Source: Climacium dendroides (taxonomy: Eukaryota > Streptophyta > Bryopsida > Hypnales > Climaciaceae). From it: DNA of 64,000 nt. This document shows positions 58,715 through 64,000 of this stretch, one piece after another. The notes under the pieces are model-generated. The model saw only the letters and a list, made by a program, of their open reading frames with translations. It did not search any database and was not told the origin of the DNA. The translations under genes and the position numbers were made by a program. The number at the start of each line of letters is the position of its first letter. Within the stretch, counting starts at the first letter, position 1. The DNA is taken from the NCBI GenBank assembly GCA_950106755.1, contig OX467083.1:36265029-36329028 (forward strand), given 5' to 3'.

Positions 58715-59034
58715 AGATAACTACACCTAAATGCATCCAATCAAACAATTGAAGGTAATTGTATGTAATAGTGATTGAATAAGCAATTCAAACATTGTTC
58801 TTGTTATTAAATTGCTTGATGTTGTTGGGAGTCCAAAGGGAATTTTAGATTCTCTTTATTTGCACATTTTGAACGCAAAATGAATAAACTATGAACTTTT
58901 AATTTTTTTTAAAGTGCTAAAAATAGGTGTACCTAAAAGTGACCCTAAGTTGTCATGAATAGGATTTGTACATTTTAGATAAGAATATGTAGGGGTTGGT
59001 TTTAGAAAATGATTACACCTAGTTGTAGTTACCT
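58715..59034. mobile_element. TA-flanked MITE with AGRTAACTACACCTA ends, 320 bp
   Basis: Left end AGATAACTACACCTAAATG after TA (58713-58714); inverted right end AAGGTAACTACAACTAGGTG, where the expected TA reads TG. Second member of the family at 52826-53312, older to judge from its end decay. Confidence 0.7.
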
Positions 59035-59157
59035 TGGAGATTTGTGTCCAATCCATATTTCTTTGCCATCTTCAAATATCCTCAAACCACTTTCTTTTCC
59101 AAAGGTCACCTTGAAAATTAGTGTTTCAACAAAATTTCATTATTTTGGAATGTAATA

Positions 59158-59695
59158 CTCCCTTCATCCCAAAATGATCTTTCTATTGGCCTCAATTTTT
59201 TGTTCCAAAATGATCTTCGAGTTGCACTTTGTGACATTGAAAACTGATCAAATTCAACTTTTGATTACTATTTAGGACAAGTAACACAACTCCAAGCAAT
59301 AGTTTCTCCTCCATCCATGCAATCATCAATAATAAAACAAATGAAATGGCTTAAGGGCTCAACCAACACTATCTATTCTTATTTTTTGCATCTCGATGAG
59401 TATTTTCCAATTGAAGGAAATGAAGCTTTTGGAGGTTGTACAAAGGTCCACACATGGTCTTTGGTCCTACACTAACCACCCACAAAATGATACCTCACAC
59501 TCAACAATTAAGTGTTCATTGGTGCTCTTTAAAAATGTCCAAGAAATTCCACTTTTCAATACTGCAAAATTACACTTTGAAAACAATTCCAAAACTCAAA
59601 GTTTCTAGGACACTAGGAACACACCAAACTCTACTTATAACGTAAAACAAGTTTTAGAAGTGTTATTTTTGGGCTTAATCTAAAACGTTTTGTCC
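59158..59695. mobile_element. Stowaway-like MITE, inverted and 3'-truncated relative of 51568-52119
   Basis: Starts CTCCCTTCATCCCAAAATGA after TA (59156-59157). The interior is the reverse complement of the 51.6 kb copy (for example TGCAATCATCAAT, AAATGAAATG and CTCAACAATTAA blocks). The far end stops about 30 bp short, lacking the terminal repeat. Confidence 0.8.
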
Positions 59696-60803
59696 CCAGC
59701 CACCACTAATTCAAAATAGTGAATTTAGTGACTTTTGGTAAATGAGTATCACATGCACTATTAGGACAAATCAGAAGGGCGAGTTTGCTCAGTCTGCTCC
59801 AACAACGGCCAGAAGTTCAGAGGTAGGTATCTAGTCTTCATTGTCTCGGAAGGCCCCTAAAAATTTGTCCTTCCTGGACTCCCAGTCGAGCGTGAGCAGA
59901 TTGCCAAAACTTCGGCTGTAAGTTGCGCACTTTTGACTCCCCTAGAAAAGAACCATTCATTAAGTGTTCAATGAAAAAAGAAACGGACTGTCTCATTAGT
60001 CAATGCTTAATTTGTTTCCATAGGTATTGTAGCAGGAGCGAACGAAGAGCCTTAGCGGACACCAGAACCTGCAGTGATGAGTGATGGCCATCATCACTCA
60101 TAAAAAATTGCACGAAGTATTATAAATACAGAGCAGAGGTAAGAGAAACCTCAGGTTCACCATGAAACGCAAGAATTGAAGGAATTGCACTGGACCTACT
60201 GACTCCATTGATCCACAGTGATCCTTCCGCTGTTTGGAAGTGCGCAATCGATGCTGGTGTGGCGGTTCGGGCCCAAGACGATGCTAGAGGCATGAGTACT
60301 CTGAATCGCACTCAAAGCTTCTAGACCTACTCCACCAACCTGACCAATGTGGCCACCGGAAGTGCCTATCTCCAAACAAACAATTTATGTGACAGCCCAG
60401 AATACCGCCAATGTCTCCCTAGACTACAACGTGTGCCAGTCCACAGGTATAGGAAGGGTAACACTGCCATTCCGCTTCTCCTGTGGTTACTGGAGAAAAA
60501 TCAGTGAGGCATTACTTGAGCTTGAGGGTGTTCACCCAGTAAAATGTGATTCAGAATTGACAAGTTGGTGAACCCCACTCCTTGTTGAACTTGATCGGCT
60601 AAGATCGAGCGGAGGGTCGGCCCAGATGGTCGATGTCAGAGCTCAACACGTCAGGCAGCTTCAAGAGTTGGCTAACAGATCTTTACAGGGTGGGGTGGGG
60701 TGGTCCGAGCTCTGCAGACGCCAAAACTGTCTTTGGTTCCAGCAAGCCACAACGAATATTTTCACATGCAGATCTGATGCCAGAGAGACGTGAGTTGGCA
60801 ACC
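59696..60803. other. Downstream flank of the TRS120 gene
   Basis: Composition rises toward that of gene DNA. No recognisable protein is present; short frames on both strands (for example 60120-60311 minus and 60347-60571 plus) have no known motifs. Part of this stretch is likely the 3' untranslated region of the minus-strand TRS120 gene, whose polyadenylation site I could not place. Confidence 0.5.
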
Positions 60804-63800
60804 TTAGCTGGTTTCTACAACATGCACAGCAAAGGGGGGCCCAGTGTAGCTCAATGTTTCATGAGAAGGCTGTGAATCAAGGACAGCAGAACCCAGTAAA
60901 GTGTATTGGCCGGGGACCAAGAAACAGAGAGCAAATCGGTGCACGACCTCCCCGAGGCCTCCCACCTCCACATTCACTCCATCCAGGGTTCCTGTCACCA
61001 CAACACCACACTTGCATTAAGTTACAACGGTTGAGTTAAAAAAACAAATTGCTGTTCCCCAAGGAAACTTAAGGATTCAAGCTTGTGATTCGCTATAGCA
61101 AACGAATTGAGTGAAGCACAAGACAGAAGCATCTCAGTGAACTGCTGCAAGTCAAAATAAGAAGACGCATGCCAAGAAACCACAATCAGGTTAAATTTTC
61201 TGGCACAAAGCAAAAAACTCACCGGCCCAGAGTACTGTCCCCTTGCTACCAGTAGCACCCAAGCAACTAGTGCCAGTAACATCCCGACAGGTAACGCTAA
61301 GTGTCATATTGACAGCCTCATTGGTATTGTTCCGAACCAACATTTCAATGGGTGCCAATTCCCGAACACCAATCCCGCCCTCGTTGTCAGCTGTTAAACC
61401 TCCATAATCTGCCTCTACCTTCTGCAGGCCAACTCTAGGCGATCCAGGAAGATTGTCCAGGTCACCACTGTCTCTGGCGCTTCTCAACGTTGGAGGTGAA
61501 ATGGAAGTCTTGGCAAGTCGAAAACCAAATGTTAAGGGATCGGGCAATAGAATTTTCAACACAGATGCCTGTAGAGCTTCTCGAAGAGCATCCTTTATCG
61601 GCAACTCTCCTGCACTATTACGTCCCGAGGTCCACCTCACACATATCTTCGAACTAAGCTCTTCAATTACTGTGTTCAGCTCAGCTTTGGCTTGCCGCTC
61701 TGTTCCGTCCTTGGACTTAGCATCCTGTTTTATTATGGACTCTTTCCGAATGGAAGCTCGTGCAAGGCTCGCTTTGTCCAAGCCAGCCAGCTTAAAGCGC
61801 TCCAGGGGGATAAGCACACGAGAAGCATAATCTCTATCTATCCTTGTTGGAGGGTATAAACACTCCGGATCCTCCACCAATCTTCCTTCCTCGTCAGCCT
61901 CCTTTCTGGTGACGACAATCTCAAAGAGCACATCAGTTCCGTTCCAAAGCTCCAACTCTAAAAGTCGCATGCCCCAACTACCCCTGTAAGGGTCCATTTT
62001 TACTAAACTTTCCCCACCTTCCAACTGGTGCTCACGAGCAACAGGATCGGAAAGGGAACTGCTAATATTGGCGGCCACTTCCATGGATAGCAACTTGGCT
62101 TGCACCAAACACAGGCCCTTCAAAACATGCAGTTGCAATGGCAAAGCTACTCGCCGGCCAGGAGGGTCCTCGGCGCCTTCCTGGAGGGGCGGTCCTGCGT
62201 AGTGGATGACTAACATTGGACCTGCCGCGTCTTTCGCGCCCCTGACCAGACTTCGCAAATCGACGTCAGCCGTAGGAGCGCCAGCTTTCAAAGTCACCGG
62301 CACCACCACTGTGGCTCCTGGGGGCAACGGTAGAGCGTCTTCCAGCACACTGTGTCCTATGGACATCACATGCTGTGGATGCTTGCCCGTTAATGTCATG
62401 TGGGCCTCCACTACTGGGACGACACCTGCATTAGACAAACTGATTTGCATCTCCCGGATTTCGCCCTCATAGAGAACAGCGGCTCCCTCTCCACCCACAG
62501 CACGCGCTACTAGCAAAGGCAAAGGCGGCACCACATCCACCCTCTCATACTGCGCAGGCTGGCGAACCCTGTGACCACTTCGAAACGGATCTACCAATGC
62601 TGTCCCTTTCACCGAGCCCCATTCACTGACCTCTTCAAATAAATGCTCCGTTACGACTCCATAGCACTTCACAATGCAGCCCCTCACTGTGAGCGAACCA
62701 ACTGCGAGAGGCAATCCAGACAGTGATACAACCTGACCAGAGCTCGCGGGCAGAGTAACTGAAACAGGAAAAGCTTCGAATCGATCATGCTCCACAGACA
62801 GAGAAATACTTTCGACAGTGACTTCAAATACACAAGGATTCGCAAGCTCCACTAAAACTTCCACGGGCTCCCCTACAACCCATGTAACTGGAATTCTGGT
62901 ATTAACATCCCCCTTCGCAGTAAAAGGAGTGTAGATAAAGGGCCCCGTCGAAGTGCGCCCCATCCACCATTCGTTTTTAGTGGCCGTCCTTTTAATGATT
63001 TCTCTGTCTGCCGGCATTGCAGTGTAGGAATGCAACCTGACAAATGGAATGGCTGGATCGGACGATCTCGTTCCAGGGGCAAGACGCTCGGCGGACATGG
63101 AAAGAGCATTTGCCAAGGTCAATTGCGAACTAGGTGGAATGAGCGGGTAGTGATTCCTGAGCAACCGAGCTGCCGCATTCCAACCCGCCAATGCATCCCC
63201 TGCACGAACTGCAGCCGATAGCATGTCATACAAGACGTCCACTTGCAATGTGCTCCATTCACCGACTTGTCTGTCCCTCCCTTCCGCCTTACTCAGACAC
63301 TTGTAAGACTCTGCAGTGAGCGACATGACCTGCAGAGCACTAACGGCAGCCCAATGACTGTGCTGCTGTTGGTACAACAACGCTACTTGCCGTCCGTAAA
63401 ATGCTGCTTTGCGATCGTAGCCAATCGCAGCGAAGATCCGAGCAGCTTCGACATTGACCACCAAGCGATCACTAGCATCCATCAAGCTCTTGGACCATTC
63501 TACGGCTCCCATTACTAGCTCCACTACTTCTTTAGCAAGCTCTTTCCTACAAAGGAACCTCGCGAGCTTTAGAGTGGCCTCCAATTCAAACGACAATGCC
63601 GTCGCCCTGCGATAGAGCTGGATCACTTCTACATAACGATATTGCACTTCTTGTTCTAACATGTAATCCTTGTGCCCCGCTCGATTCAGAACAGTAGCGC
63701 ACACATACCCCTCAATAGCGCCGGCTTGCCACAAGGTATCCCCCGTCAGTCGAGCTAACTCAATGGCAGTGTAGTAGTGCGAATTGGCATCCGAAGGCGA

Positions 63801-64000
63801 TCCTGCGAGCAAGCAATAGTCCCCCATTGTTTTTTGCACCCGACCTAGCTTCCGCTTCTTATTGACCTCATCCGAGTTGAGAGAAACCTGAGAATCCAAG
63901 GGGGTAGTCAGGCCGACGGGCTTGAGATGCAGGACCCAGCTCTCAAATGCCATGAGCAGCGATGCCGCGAAGTCCTGCATCAGCGTCTGCATGTGAATTT
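60804..64000 (-). CDS. TRS120: TRAPPII complex subunit TRS120 (TRAPPC9-like), 3' part, runs off the window
   Basis: TRS120 is a specific subunit of the TRAPPII tethering and Rab-activating complex at the trans-Golgi network; in plants it is needed for post-Golgi traffic and cell-plate formation. The large exon runs from the window edge (frame open at 64000) to 61223, then a 231-bp intron 61222-60992 (GTGAGT donor, GTGACAG acceptor, phase 1) and a last exon 60991-60804. Visible signatures in order: KLGRVQKTMGDYCLLAGSP, SFELEATLKLARFLCRKELA, the helical-repeat region ending IGYDRKAAFYGRQVALLYQQ, LHSYTAMPADREIIKR, beta-rich C-terminal domains, and HRFALCFLVPGQYTLLGSAV in the last exon. About 985 residues are present against about 1,190 in Arabidopsis, so roughly 200 N-terminal residues lie outside. 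No internal stops; it looks functional. Confidence 0.95.

Overview
The window looks like nuclear DNA of a land plant. Three things point there: a TRS120-type TRAPPII subunit that reads closely like the plant protein, a CACTA (En/Spm) element with plant-type ends, and promoters with CACGTGGC G-box/ABRE cores. Genes are sparse. GC-richer gene islands sit in very AT-rich DNA built mostly from small, non-autonomous and decayed DNA transposons. I could not assign a species, and I saw no tRNA, rRNA, CRISPR array or intact autonomous transposon.

Layout. (1) 1-5.8 kb: a decayed pogo/Tigger-like transposase on the minus strand, split by two nested insertions. One is a CACTA element (369-1490, target duplication TGA) sitting between catalytic motifs. 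The other is a 3.5 kb sequence of unknown class (1827-5375, apparent 10-bp target duplication). (2) 5.8-14.3 kb: AT-rich DNA with one TTA-flanked MITE and dispersed repeats. (3) 14.3-20.1 kb: a large inverted repeat (IR1) with about 1.4 kb near-identical outer arms; its left arm alone holds a 1.6 kb insertion that contains a 222-bp foldback. (4) 20-24.8 kb: AT-rich DNA with short tandem duplications. (5) 25.1-46.5 kb: a second, larger inverted duplication (IR2). Each arm carries one copy of the same two-coding-exon gene for a 207-residue four-helix membrane protein, and the two genes converge. (6) 46.5-59.7 kb: intergenic DNA with several MITE families. (7) 60.8-64.0 kb: the 3' part of the TRS120 gene, cut by the window edge.

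The most informative region is IR2, because each arm shows the empty site of insertions found in the other. Arm A holds a 624-bp element flanked by TTAA with CCCCTAAATGCCC ends (piggyBac-like hallmarks) and a 237-bp element flanked by TA; arm B keeps both empty sites. Arm B holds an 868-bp insertion that A lacks. A TTA-flanked MITE is in both arms and so is older than the duplication. Four more TTAA-flanked elements occur at 36.7, 37.7, 55.5 and 57.3 kb.

The two gene copies show no difference over about 1.95 kb, introns and 3' flank included. Inner flanks differ by several percent and outer flanks much more. This stepwise identity suggests recent gene conversion across a palindrome-like locus, or an assembly artefact. 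The promoters have diverged but both keep G-box/ABRE cores, so the copies may make one protein under different control.
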